34,001 nt of DNA from a virus (IMGVR_UViG_3300049482_000189:1-34001), one strand, 5' to 3'. Numbered from the stretch's first letter, positions 16,117-23,973 are shown. The notes: generated by a model not told the origin, from the sequence alone. Numbers and translations: made by a program.

Positions 16117-16937
16117 CTGCCTTTAACGTCCGACACCACTTCAATCGGCTGTTCAATTACTGGCGGATCTGGGACGGTAACAACTGGTGGTTGCGGGTCA
16201 GCCGGTCGGCAAGCGGTGCCGAGTACGGCTCCAATGTCAACGCCTGGGTTGGCGCATAGGTACAGGATTGCCAGGTTCGCGTCCAGGCCGGATAGGATAC
16301 GGGCGTTCTCACGGATTTGGCACTGCGGGTCTTGTTTGGCCCCGCCCAGTGCAATTCCAAAGCCCATGCCGGATGCACCACCACTCACGCCACCAGCGGT
16401 ACAAGCGGAGCTGGAATAGATGGCTGGAGCGTAGGCACTGACGTTGTTGCCGTACTTATTTGCGTGTTTAGCTTCGCCCGTCCCTTCAAACGTCACGTTT
16501 TGGCTGGAGCTGTTATTCGAGCTGTTAGAGTTGTCGCTGGACTGCGACTGGCCCTGCACCTGCCCTTGCGACTGCTCGGCACTACCGCCGGCGCCGCCAG
16601 CCCCACCGTATGCCGTACTGGACGAATTGCCCGAGTCGTTGATCGACTGTTCCTGGCCCTGCTTGGCGTCGCCGCCAGAAGCATAGGCGTTACCACCATC
16701 GGAGATGCTGATGTTGGAGTTCAAGTTGGTGCTGTCGGCGCTGGCGCTCGACGTGGAGCCGCTGACTGCGGCGGCTGAGGCAGTGGCTGCAGCGGCTGCT
16801 GAAGCATCGGCAGACGCGCTGCCGCCGCCAGTATCGGTGCCGGTGGTATTACAACTATTACCCTGGCAATAATGCTCAGAGTTCGCCAGCGCAGTGCCGG
16901 ATAAAGTGAGTAGTAAAATGAAAAGTAAGTTACGCAT
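16113..16937 (-). CDS. Exported low-complexity Ser/Gly/Gln/Asn-rich protein (274 aa)
   Basis: I choose the ATG at 16937 (AGGAG nine bases upstream); it opens a clean Sec signal peptide, MRNLLFILLLTLSGTALA, with cleavage after residue 18. The mature part starts NSEHYCQGNSC. About 130 residues of Ser/Ala/Gly/Asn-rich sequence follow, with GQ/SQ repeats (EQSQGQVQGQSQSSDNSNSS). The C-terminal third is ordered: SSSACTAGGVSGGASGMGFG, then CQIRENARILSGLDANLAIL and a proline-rich tail. Six cysteines could form disulfides in the periplasm. I recall similar exported proteins in other phages but no known function. It has its own promoter and is translated with the L,D-transpeptidase. Confidence 0.85.
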   Translation of the reverse strand: MRNLLFILLLTLSGTALANSEHYCQGNSCNTTGTDTGGGSASADASAAAAATASAAAVSGSTSSASADSTNLNSNISISDGGNAYASGGDAKQGQEQSINDSGNSSSTAYGGAGGAGGSAEQSQGQVQGQSQSSDNSNSSNNSSSQNVTFEGTGEAKHANKYGNNVSAYAPAIYSSSACTAGGVSGGASGMGFGIALGGAKQDPQCQIRENARILSGLDANLAILYLCANPGVDIGAVLGTACRPADPQPPVVTVPDPPVIEQPIEVVSDVKGR

Positions 16938-16945
16938 GATGCTGT

Positions 16946-16957
16946 ACTCCTGTTGGT
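16946..16957 (-). promoter_or_regulatory. Leader/ribosome site ACCAACAGGAGT shared with the 12088 gene
   Basis: The leader contains ACCAACAGGAGT nine bases before the ATG at 16937. The same 12 bases occur at 12094-12105 in front of the 115-residue gene. These are the two genes for which I see candidate promoters. The core AGGAG acts as ribosome site; the conserved upstream ACCAAC may be chance or a shared leader signal. Confidence 0.5.
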
Positions 16958-16975
16958 TATTCGGTGTGTGCCCTG

Positions 16976-17003
16976 AGTATACCACTCGGGTTGAGGTAAT
17001 CAA
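16976..17003 (-). promoter_or_regulatory. Sigma70-type promoter with extended -10
   Basis: On the minus strand TTGATT (16998-17003), a 16-base spacer and TATACT (16976-16981) form a good sigma70 promoter; TGG directly before TATACT gives an extended -10. The predicted start near 16969 leaves a leader of about 30 bases before the ATG at 16937. The promoter overlaps the last codons of the 429-residue fibre gene and would give the exported protein and L,D-transpeptidase an expression route separate from the structural transcript. Confidence 0.65.
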
Positions 17004-18289
17004 GGGCGTGATGGGGTGACCACGCCGAATACCTTTTCAGCATAATTCACATACTGCTGGAATTCTGCGTCGGTTATCTGCCTATTGATTAACACTGCGT
17101 CACTCAAACTCCAAACTGCGCCGGCTGTAAATGACAACTGCGAACCTCCGATAGGTGATATTGGAGCGTATGGAGCAGTCCCCCCTGCCCACTTGTCGGT
17201 GCCATTTACTTGCGCGGTTTGCAGTCCGTTAGTGCAGTAAACCGAATATACAATAGGTCTATCAGCTACAAAAGGTCTAAACGTGTCGGTAATTAATTCC
17301 GTAATTATAGTAACGGGGTCAAAAACATCCACCTCGGCTCGTGGATAGCTTGGGTCGCCCACGTGTGTGCGTAGGGCTGAGCCAAGACCTTGCCAGTTAA
17401 CATGGTGCCAAAACCCCAAGTTTGGGGTGAACGATGCGGCAGAGCCATTTGCAGTTGGTCCGAGCAGTTTACTACTACCAACGCACAGATATGAAAACTC
17501 TGGCCACTCCATACCACTTGCACTACGTTCTATCCTGTCGTCAACACCATCGCCGGTTATACCATACTTACCTGTAGCCAAGAGGGTCCACAAAGGGCGG
17601 CGGGCAGCGGTAGCCTGCGGTATATCATTGCCGTTGCCCGACTTATCGCGTATCAGGCCCACAGGCTGTCCAACCTGGTTCACAAACACCAAACCAGCGA
17701 CATCCTGGAATAGCGCAGGTTCGTATCCGCCAAGCACTTCTTTGCAGGATAGGCGATCGATGCTCATCGAATACCCTGCGGCTGAGATATTGCCGACACG
17801 CAGGCGTACTGGCGCGCTGGCGCTGTTGTTGCGTACCACAGCGCGATACGTGCCGTTGCCGGAGACATTGATGGCGCCGTCGGCAGATGGCGCATTGGCG
17901 GCACTGACCTGGAACGTGCCCGTACCGACAAAGTTTATGACGGTGAACTCAAGCAGGTACAATTTCAGGTTATCGAGCACCGACAGGAATGTCGACTGGC
18001 CTGGGGCCCAGTTCGTGTCGGCGTTCAGGCTGCCGCCCGATATGCTCATGTTGGAGCCGACCACCCATGTGCCTACTGCATTGAAGTCGACCTGCGGGTT
18101 CAGCTCCGGCCCAAGATCGAGGTTGTCCATATCCGGCGGAGACAGATCAAACCACGTACCTTCCTCGCCGTTGGTGAACCACTGGCGCGGATCCCACAGC
18201 CCGCCACCGCCACCAGTCAGGAGCGGCTGTATCACCGCACGAATGGCGGAGAATAGGGCGCTTCGGATCGGACTGCGTAGGGCGCTCAT
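17000..18289 (-). CDS. LamG/concanavalin A-like fibre protein with an inserted domain (429 aa)
   Basis: The protein has 429 residues. An amphipathic N-terminus (SALFSAIRAVIQPLL), Gly hinge and NGEEGTWFDLS (40-50) open it. The next piece of the same module, ALFQDVAG, does not appear until residue 192. About 140 residues (51-190) are inserted, a jelly-roll-like domain with LGPELNPQVDFNAVGTW. The lectin module then continues with GQPVGLIRDKSGNGNDIPQA and DGVDD to a C-terminal strand pattern (DAVLINRQITDAEFQQYV). Such modules are common in tail fibres and probably bind glycans. The start follows the previous stop by one base, with only a weak ribosome site. Confidence 0.82.
   Translation of the reverse strand: MSALRSPIRSALFSAIRAVIQPLLTGGGGGLWDPRQWFTNGEEGTWFDLSPPDMDNLDLGPELNPQVDFNAVGTWVVGSNMSISGGSLNADTNWAPGQSTFLSVLDNLKLYLLEFTVINFVGTGTFQVSAANAPSADGAINVSGNGTYRAVVRNNSASAPVRLRVGNISAAGYSMSIDRLSCKEVLGGYEPALFQDVAGLVFVNQVGQPVGLIRDKSGNGNDIPQATAARRPLWTLLATGKYGITGDGVDDRIERSASGMEWPEFSYLCVGSSKLLGPTANGSAASFTPNLGFWHHVNWQGLGSALRTHVGDPSYPRAEVDVFDPVTIITELITDTFRPFVADRPIVYSVYCTNGLQTAQVNGTDKWAGGTAPYAPISPIGGSQLSFTAGAVWSLSDAVLINRQITDAEFQQYVNYAEKVFGVVTPSRP
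17628..17674. repeat. Copy A of a dispersed 47-bp repeat in lectin modules
   Basis: These 47 bases match 21264-21310 at 43 positions, including a perfect 20-base run at the start and a perfect 14-base run at the end. Both encode GQPVGLIRDKSGNGN of the lectin module. Identity at DNA level beyond what the protein requires suggests recent duplication or recombination between the two fibre genes. Confidence 0.85.
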
Positions 18290-18290
18290 T

Positions 18291-18596
18291 TTACTGATCT
18301 ACCATGATGCCGACGGCGATCGTGGTTTCAGGCTTGTTTATACTCCACACGCCTGGGCCGACGATATACTGCGGCTGCCGTACACCACCGATGCCGGGGC
18401 CAAATACGAAGCCCGTGCTTTGGAAAGTGTTCGCCGGGTTCTTGTGGGTGATCTCCACCGACTGCAGGTCTGGCAGCACGCCGCCGAGTGCAGTGAATGC
18501 CGCGATCGTGGCAGTTTCGCCGGCGGGTACAGTGATCTCCACGACATTGACGCTGGCGCCAGTAGTGGGGGGAAGAACTTGCTGATTAAGTGCCAT
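18291..18596 (-). CDS. Small beta-rich protein of the fibre block (101 aa)
   Basis: The 101-residue product starts MALNQQVLPPTTGASVNVVE; GAGGA lies eight bases before the ATG. The sequence is beta-rich with short strands (VVEITVPAGETATIAAF) and a Gly-rich loop (FGPGIGGVRQPQYIVGPG). No signal peptide or motif is seen. It is followed after one base by the 429-residue lectin-like fibre gene and may be a fibre subunit, tip or assembly partner. Family not recognised. Confidence 0.75.
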   Translation of the reverse strand: MALNQQVLPPTTGASVNVVEITVPAGETATIAAFTALGGVLPDLQSVEITHKNPANTFQSTGFVFGPGIGGVRQPQYIVGPGVWSINKPETTIAVGIMVDQ

Positions 18597-18606
18597 GTCA
18601 TAGTCC

Positions 18607-18867
18607 TCAGTTCGGTTTTGGATTAAGTGATTTTTCGCTGCTGGTGGATGACGTCGGAGCCTGGTTTAGTGTTATATCGCCCCCGTCAACAGGAGCATCT
18701 CCTGTGGATTGTATCTCAGATTCTGCCTTACCAACAGTCAATACAACTTTGCACCACAGCAGGCAGTTTGGCAGGGCAACGTAGCCCTGAACCATGGGCT
18801 GGGGTTGCTGCGGGCCGGGCATCGAAGCGCAGCCGGTAAGTATTAAAAGCAGGAGTAGTTTTCTCAT
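18607..18867 (-). CDS. Small predicted lipoprotein (86 aa)
   Basis: The gene encodes 86 residues with a typical lipoprotein signal: MRKLLLLLILTGCASM, lipobox LTGC with the lipidated cysteine at position 13. Serine at +3 rather than aspartate at +2 predicts outer-membrane sorting. The mature part is short and polar, with a second Cys pair (PNCLLWCKVV) and a Ser/Thr/Pro-rich tail. GAGG lies six bases before the ATG. It may be an outer-membrane lipoprotein made in the infected cell, for example a superinfection-exclusion factor or an outer spanin, but no inner spanin partner is visible beside it. Lipoprotein nature firm, role unknown. Confidence 0.82.
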   Translation of the reverse strand: MRKLLLLLILTGCASMPGPQQPQPMVQGYVALPNCLLWCKVVLTVGKAESEIQSTGDAPVDGGDITLNQAPTSSTSSEKSLNPKPN

Positions 18868-18874
18868 GTGTGCC

Positions 18875-19396
18875 TCAGCTGCGCCGGACTAAAAATTCTG
18901 TGTAGGCATCGTATACGATGTTGCCGCCGTTAGGCGTGTCGCTTATTCGGATCCTAGCAATAGTGGTGGCAAGCGCCCCTACAGCAGCTGGCGCGCCACC
19001 CTGCAAACTAAAGCTATTAGACGTGGGGTTTATCTGCACCCAGGCGCCGGGAACGTAGTTGACGCCGTTTGCCAACATCACAAATAAACCGCCGTTGAGA
19101 ACCTGCGATTCTATGTCCACCCTTACGAACATGGCGTTCGACAGCCCCCAGGTAAACGGGTGCGTATTTTGTACTACGCTACCAAAACTCACGCTTGGTG
19201 TTATCCTGTGCCCAAAAAATGCAGTTGGTCCAGCAAAATCCAAAAACGCTTGTAGCCCTGCAAACGGCACATTCATACTGGCAATAAAAGTCGGAATTGC
19301 TACTGCAGTTGGCCACACCAGCTCACTGCCGACGTACAGCTTGTCGATCGCACCAAGAGATGCGGGTTCGGTATCGCCTATGCGCAACTTACCCAT
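18875..19396 (-). CDS. Fibre-block protein with tail-type N-terminal motif (173 aa)
   Basis: The protein has 173 residues. Its start overlaps the previous stop by one base (TGATG). The opening MGKLRIGDTEPASLGAIDKL followed by YVGSELVWP matches a short motif often seen at the start of phage tail and fibre proteins, where a small strand pair precedes a binding domain. The remainder is beta-rich, with WGLSNAMFVRVDIESQVLNG and RIRISDTPNGGNIVYDAY, consistent with a jelly-roll-like domain. It is probably a small receptor- or glycan-binding virion protein. No enzymatic residues are apparent. Confidence 0.75.
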   Translation of the reverse strand: MGKLRIGDTEPASLGAIDKLYVGSELVWPTAVAIPTFIASMNVPFAGLQAFLDFAGPTAFFGHRITPSVSFGSVVQNTHPFTWGLSNAMFVRVDIESQVLNGGLFVMLANGVNYVPGAWVQINPTSNSFSLQGGAPAAVGALATTIARIRISDTPNGGNIVYDAYTEFLVRRS

Positions 19397-20013
19397 CAGG
19401 TTCTGACAGTCCAGCCAAATACGCCGGGCTCAAACAGAGCCAAGCCGGCACCGTCACCTTGCGATACGAACCAGGTCTGGCCGTTATGTGTGACTTCATC
19501 TGGCCTGCCGGTGAACTGATTGACCAGGAAGTACGCAGTAAACTGGTTGATCGGCTGCACCCAGATGGTGACTTCGCCGGGTATGCGGGCAGGGACGACC
19601 AGTGCCAGCAGGCCGGGTGCCGAGGGGTCGGGCCAGATAGCTGTGTCGTACTGCTGGATGACCCACCAGAACTCTTGCTGGTTGTCTACCATACGGTAGT
19701 GCAGGCCGGGAGTGACCACGCCTTCAAAGGGCAGTGCGGAATCCGACCACGAGGCGCCGACAGAAGTGGCGAGCGACGTCACCACATCCCGCGGGTTATC
19801 CGCCGGGTTGCCGTGCGACACTGTGACGCCGGGAAGGGCCACTACAGCGGCCTCAAATACGGGATCCGACCACGCGTGGAACATGGCATGCGACGGCTGA
19901 GCGCCTGAGAACGCCGGGACGCTGAAATTGCCGGGGCCGAAGCCCTGTGCTTCAAGCGCCGCGTTGGCTGCCGCCATTTGCGCGACTGGTACGATTGCTG
20001 AAAAGTTACTCAT
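19396..20013 (-). CDS. Fibre-block protein with C-terminal chitin-binding-like module (205 aa)
   Basis: The protein has 205 residues and AGGAGA before the ATG, one base after the previous stop. The N-terminal part has QGFGPGNFSVPAFSG and HAWSDPVFEAAVVALPGVTV, a pattern I recall from other phage proteins. The last 50 residues, with VTIWVQPINQFTAYF, then DEVTHNGQTWFVSQGDGAG and EPGVFGWTV, follow the CBM5/12-like module: aromatic residues on a small three-stranded fold (W/Y...VTHNGxTW...PGxxGW). Such modules bind chitin or other polysaccharides and are found at tail-fibre ends. Probably a glycan-binding virion accessory protein. Confidence 0.8.
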   Translation of the reverse strand: MSNFSAIVPVAQMAAANAALEAQGFGPGNFSVPAFSGAQPSHAMFHAWSDPVFEAAVVALPGVTVSHGNPADNPRDVVTSLATSVGASWSDSALPFEGVVTPGLHYRMVDNQQEFWWVIQQYDTAIWPDPSAPGLLALVVPARIPGEVTIWVQPINQFTAYFLVNQFTGRPDEVTHNGQTWFVSQGDGAGLALFEPGVFGWTVRT

Positions 20014-20014
20014 G

Positions 20015-21529
20015 TTATTCTCCTGCCCAATTGATGGCGTTGTTAAGTTCTTGTGGGGTTAATTCTCGATTTATCAGTATCTCACGGCCGTACCGTCCTC
20101 GGTACTCAAAGCTAGGGTAATTGCCAATCCTGAAAATATCCTGCCAAGCTGGAGGTGATAAACCAGCCAGCACTGTCACCATGGTTTTGGCGGGGCCCAT
20201 CAGAGCAGCGTGTAAATCGCCGCGCGTATTGTTTACTGCGCCCCCATCTACTGTTATGCCCAATAAAGCCGACGAACTAGCGTAGCTCGTTGTCCCACTA
20301 CTGCCTGCTGCGGCCACCCCCCAGAAAGCGGAGCTTTGATCACTACCAAACATAGCCAAATAACTGTTGTCCGTATCGTTCGGGTCAATACGGACTATGT
20401 GCGTCCACCTGCTGACTGGCGCTGTATTAACCCGCGATTCCATGCCGTCGTCAACGCCATCCAACTCGTACATCCCGTCGGTAGCAACAGCGGGCATGCG
20501 TGCTGTCACAGTCTGAGTCCTATGCGCGGCGTTACCAGATATGTCGTCGATTCTAGCCAGCAGCTGCGCTTCCGCAGTAACCGGCACCGTACCTGCCGCA
20601 TCTTGCCACATGGTGCCAAAGTCGCGCGAGTCATATGCGAAGCCCTGTTCACCACTACTGAACAAGTCGCGCGGGATGAATGCCGGCGTTAGGTAAGCTT
20701 CTAGGTTAATAGCTTCGTCTACGAGTAAAGCACGTTCGGTTGCTACTCCGCCGTAGAACCCAATTTGTGCCATTGCCGCTGTGGAATACAAAACAAAGCG
20801 ATTGGACGCCGCTACGCCATTCCTCACTGGGGGCACTGCCGCCGTGTTGCCGTTAGATGTTGCGCGTAGTTCGTTTGGGGTAGTGGTAGAAACACATCGC
20901 GCCGTTACACGAGTCCCTACCACAAACGCCGAATTAAGCTCCAAGATGTTGCTAGCACCCGCCCCGACCCGCGACGCAGCTACAATTCGCTGGACCACAT
21001 CTGACCGTTGAAACATTCCCTGCACACTCGCCGAAGATGGGCCAGCCCCAATAGATGGCACTTTCGCTAACACGGATGTGCCAATACCAGCGCCAGTATA
21101 GAAACGAATAGCTCCCCAAAATTCCCAGTCGGTTTCCCACTCTGGAGTCAAAGTAGCGAGGCTGCCTGACAGGTTGTCGTCAACGCCATCATTAATGAGG
21201 TAGTGTCCGCTACTGTCCTGCTGTAGTTGCGGGCGGGCGGCGGCGGTGGCTTGAATGATGTGGTTGCCGTTGCCCGACTTATCACGAATCAAGCCTACAG
21301 GCTGTCCAACAGCTGTGACAGGAATTGTGCCAGCGGCATCCTGAAACATGCTGGAGAAATCTGAAGTGTCAAACCAGACACCCTGACCGCCATTACGGAA
21401 CAGGTCGCGTGGGGTGAATGCACCTGCTATATTCGGGAATATCTCGATCACGCCCAGCATGATTTTGTTCAGGGCTAAGCCGCCAAGGAACTTGGCGTTG
21501 ATCTGAGTGGTTTCGATGACTATAGCCAT
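20015..21529 (-). CDS. Tandem LamG/concanavalin A-like fibre protein (504 aa)
   Basis: I choose the ATG at 21529 ([17 protein letters not shown]), which overlaps the upstream stop as TGATG; the longer reading would lie inside the collagen-like gene. Two copies of the phage lectin module are present. Copy 1 is at about 38-120 (PRDLFRNGGQGVWFDTS, FQDAAGT, GQPVGLIRDKSGNGN, DGVDD) and copy 2 begins near 280 (PRDLFSSGEQGFAYDSRD, WQDAAGTVPVTAEAQLLARI, DGVDDGM near 355). It ends with YGREILINRELTPQELNNAI, the usual closing strand and helix. These modules probably bind surface glycans. The 429-residue neighbour carries a third, interrupted copy. Confidence 0.85.
   Translation of the reverse strand: MAIVIETTQINAKFLGGLALNKIMLGVIEIFPNIAGAFTPRDLFRNGGQGVWFDTSDFSSMFQDAAGTIPVTAVGQPVGLIRDKSGNGNHIIQATAAARPQLQQDSSGHYLINDGVDDNLSGSLATLTPEWETDWEFWGAIRFYTGAGIGTSVLAKVPSIGAGPSSASVQGMFQRSDVVQRIVAASRVGAGASNILELNSAFVVGTRVTARCVSTTTPNELRATSNGNTAAVPPVRNGVAASNRFVLYSTAAMAQIGFYGGVATERALLVDEAINLEAYLTPAFIPRDLFSSGEQGFAYDSRDFGTMWQDAAGTVPVTAEAQLLARIDDISGNAAHRTQTVTARMPAVATDGMYELDGVDDGMESRVNTAPVSRWTHIVRIDPNDTDNSYLAMFGSDQSSAFWGVAAAGSSGTTSYASSSALLGITVDGGAVNNTRGDLHAALMGPAKTMVTVLAGLSPPAWQDIFRIGNYPSFEYRGRYGREILINRELTPQELNNAINWAGE
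21264..21310. repeat. Copy B of the dispersed 47-bp lectin-module repeat
   Basis: This is the partner of 17628-17674 (43 of 47 identical). It lies in the first lectin module of the 504-residue protein. The second module of the same protein does not share this DNA identity, so the closest relative of module 1 is in the other gene. Confidence 0.85.
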
Positions 21530-23973
21530 CAGCCTACAACCGCGTACCAACGGTTTGGATCTTTGGTCGGGATGGCATCGTACTGAGCCTGCGTGCCCTG
21601 CCAAAGCGACAACACAGTGGTGCCATCACGCGAGTTTAATACGCCCGTTGCGTTCGGATTTGGTGCGCCAGCAGGGCCGATCGGACCTTGCGCACCAGTC
21701 GTACCCTGCGGGCCGGCAGGGCCGGTGTTGCCAGCGGGTCCCTGTGGGCCTATAACACCTTGCGCGCCGTCGGCGCCAGCTGGACCAGCTGGTCCGATCG
21801 GACCTTGGGGGCCTGTCGCGCCGGGCGTGCCGGCTACACCGGTTGGGCCGGCAGGGCCTACAGGGCCGGGCGGGCCGGCAGGGCCTTGAGGGCCGCCGGT
21901 GCCAGTGGCATCGAGGATGTTGTAGAACATCGCAGGGTCAAAGTTGGGCGCCAGGGCATCGTACTCAGCCTGCGTGCCGATCCACTGCTTGACGAATGCC
22001 GGGCTGTTGAAGTCCCTGACGGCGTCCGCCAACGAGCTCGGCGGGCCTTCGGGACCTTCCGGGCCTTCGGGACCAGCTGGACCAGTCGCGCCGGCGGGTC
22101 CCGTGTTGCCAATGGGGCCGGCAGGGCCGACATTACCTTGCACGCCTGGAATACCCTGTATACCAGGGACACCCTCTGGGCCTTCTGGGCCTTCTGGGCC
22201 GATTGGGCCTTGCGCGCCGGGAGTGCCGGCAGGGCCAGTCGCGCCAGTCGATCCAGTCGGGCCGATCGGGCCAGTGGCGCCGGTAGTGCCGGGCTGGCCT
22301 TGAGGGCCTTGCGGGCCGGCAGGGCCTTGCGGGCCGGGTGGGCCTTGGATTCCGTCGCCGCTTGCACCTTGGACTGACAGGCGCATGATTGGCGGGGGGG
22401 CCGGGGGCACCGCGTTCATGGTCAGACTGAACTGGTTGTTGTTATTTGCTGTGACCCTGGCGACGAGCGCAATAACGCTGCCTGCAGGGTAGGCATTAAG
22501 CAGTGGGATCGAAAACCCAACCGTCTGAAGAAAGTTGGCGGAGATCTGCAGGATAACGTCGCGGGTGAGCGGCGTGCCGCCATTTACCTGGAGGCCGTAC
22601 TCCAGCGTGCCAGTGCGGATCGTCGGGTTGCTCAGCTCCATATCGAATGCAAGCGTCGCCGTACCGGCGGGGATATCCTCGTCGATGGTAACTGCAAGGC
22701 CGAGCGGAATCCACGCGGTCGGCGGGGCAATGTTTGCGGCCTTGATTACCACGTTGGCGTTGTGTGTGTCCTGCCATGAGAACGATACAGGCGCCGGGGA
22801 TGAATAGCCCAGCTGCTTAACGCCAAAAGCGTCGATAGCAGTTACAACCACGCCGGAACCGACGACAGCGCCGGGCATTGTGATCTGCAAGTTGGTCGTG
22901 TCCAGAATTACATTCGGGCCCTCGATAATTACGCCTTCGGGGGATTCGATCAGCAGCACGTGCCCAGCGGGACTGCTGGGGTCAGGCACGATCGACATTG
23001 AGCCTTCCCGCGTACCATCGCTGGCAATAATCGGGGCCGTGAAGGTTTTTTCACCGGTGATGGTCTGGGCAGTGTCGGTGTAGACCAGATTCGGTAGGAT
23101 CGGGCCGGCCGGGCCTTGTGGGCCAGTAGGGCCTGTTGCGCCGGTCGGGCCGGCGGGGCCAGGAACAGTCGAAGCCGGGCCAGTTGGGCCGGCGGGGCCA
23201 GGAACAGTTGACGCCGGGCCAGTCGGGCCGGCGGGGCCAGGAACAGTTGACGCCGGGCCAGTCGGGCCAGTCGGACCTGGGGCGCCGGCGACGCCTGGAG
23301 TACCAATTGGGCCAATCGGGCCAATCGGGCCGACTGGGCCGACTGGGCCGACTGGGCCGTCCGCGCCTGCAGGTCCAGTCGGGCCGGCTGGGCCTGCGGG
23401 GCCTGAGCCAGGTGGACGCCAGCCGACTTGGACAGGTGGATCGAACTGAGTGGCGCCGGGGATGATGATCGAGAGTACGTCGTTTGTCGTGCCGCCGGGC
23501 GGGAACGTAGCGCCGCCACCGCCGCCGCCTCCGGCGAGATTGTTGATTGCCGTGGCAATGGCGCCCATGACGTCGACCATGGCCACTGAGCCCGTCCTGA
23601 GCAGTTCCAGGACCGGCTCGTGCGTCATGGTAAACGGGAACTGCACCACATACGAGTCGTTGCCGCCGCGGCGCACGACTTTATACCGGCCGGCGACATC
23701 CACTATCATCGTAGTGCGGTTGGCGTTCAGAATCGCTGGCTCGCCCGCAGGAGCGAAGTTGCTGGACACCATAGATGGACCGACGCCGGCGATCTGCTCG
23801 ACAGACACGGTGTCCTCTCCGACGGTGAAGATCATCAGGCGGACGGGTTCGTGGACGACTACAAATTCTTCTGAGAAGTCCGGGCCGCCGGGGATGAGCA
23901 GTAATGCTCCGGGCAGAGCTTCGCCGCCTGGTGCGAAAGAGGTCAGGGACGCTGAGCTGCGGTCGGATGACAT
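21529..23973 (-). CDS. Collagen-like fibre protein (814 aa)
   Basis: The 814-residue protein starts with AGGAG a few bases before the ATG. Order of parts: an N-terminal module at about 10-130 homologous to that of the 1538-residue fibre (SFAPGGE, later DVAGRYKVV, then FPFTMTHEP). Collagen-like Gly-X-Y segment 1 covers about 188-291, followed by a beta-rich globular domain of about 245 residues. Gly-X-Y segment 2 covers about 539-646, then a GTQAEYDAL motif. Gly-X-Y segment 3 covers about 688-772, then a second copy, [20 protein letters not shown], at the very end. Gly-X-Y repeats form trimeric rods; the GTQAxYDA element is common at ends of phage fibres. Virion fibre role is highly likely; receptor unknown. 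Confidence 0.9.
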   Translation of the reverse strand: MSSDRSSASLTSFAPGGEALPGALLLIPGGPDFSEEFVVVHEPVRLMIFTVGEDTVSVEQIAGVGPSMVSSNFAPAGEPAILNANRTTMIVDVAGRYKVVRRGGNDSYVVQFPFTMTHEPVLELLRTGSVAMVDVMGAIATAINNLAGGGGGGGATFPPGGTTNDVLSIIIPGATQFDPPVQVGWRPPGSGPAGPAGPTGPAGADGPVGPVGPVGPIGPIGPIGTPGVAGAPGPTGPTGPASTVPGPAGPTGPASTVPGPAGPTGPASTVPGPAGPTGATGPTGPQGPAGPILPNLVYTDTAQTITGEKTFTAPIIASDGTREGSMSIVPDPSSPAGHVLLIESPEGVIIEGPNVILDTTNLQITMPGAVVGSGVVVTAIDAFGVKQLGYSSPAPVSFSWQDTHNANVVIKAANIAPPTAWIPLGLAVTIDEDIPAGTATLAFDMELSNPTIRTGTLEYGLQVNGGTPLTRDVILQISANFLQTVGFSIPLLNAYPAGSVIALVARVTANNNNQFSLTMNAVPPAPPPIMRLSVQGASGDGIQGPPGPQGPAGPQGPQGQPGTTGATGPIGPTGSTGATGPAGTPGAQGPIGPEGPEGPEGVPGIQGIPGVQGNVGPAGPIGNTGPAGATGPAGPEGPEGPEGPPSSLADAVRDFNSPAFVKQWIGTQAEYDALAPNFDPAMFYNILDATGTGGPQGPAGPPGPVGPAGPTGVAGTPGATGPQGPIGPAGPAGADGAQGVIGPQGPAGNTGPAGPQGTTGAQGPIGPAGAPNPNATGVLNSRDGTTVLSLWQGTQAQYDAIPTKDPNRWYAVVG
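23144..23260. repeat. Three tandem 39-bp repeats in collagen segment 1
   Basis: Three head-to-tail copies of a 39-base unit (23144-23182, 23183-23221, 23222-23260) encode 13-residue units [13 protein letters not shown]. Copies 2 and 3 differ at one base; copy 1 differs from them at two or three. The near-identity implies recent expansion by slippage or unequal recombination. Unit length keeps the Gly-X-Y frame except for the interrupting STV triplet position. Confidence 0.95.
23303..23356. repeat. Six tandem 9-bp repeats in collagen segment 1
   Basis: Six 9-base units (CCAATTGGG once, CCAATCGGG twice, CCGACTGGG three times) encode [18 protein letters not shown] on the minus strand. Exact tandem copies suggest replication slippage that changes rod length in steps of three residues without breaking the frame. 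Confidence 0.95.

Noticed and set aside
16976-17003. Upstream in-frame start at 17003 for the exported protein
   Set aside because: That reading would begin inside the promoter and add 22 residues before the signal peptide; the ATG at 16937 has a ribosome site and directly starts the signal peptide.
17367-18626. Plus-strand open frame (419 codons) over the lectin-like fibre
   Set aside because: Antisense to a protein with recognisable modules; Ser/Pro/Thr/Arg-rich nonsense composition and no initiation site.
17628-21310. Template/variable repeat pair of a diversity-generating retroelement
   Set aside because: There is no reverse transcriptase gene in the window, and the four mismatches are not biased to adenine positions of one copy.
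23144-23260. Regular repeats as a possible CRISPR array
   Set aside because: The units are directly adjacent without spacers and encode Gly-X-Y protein repeats in frame.
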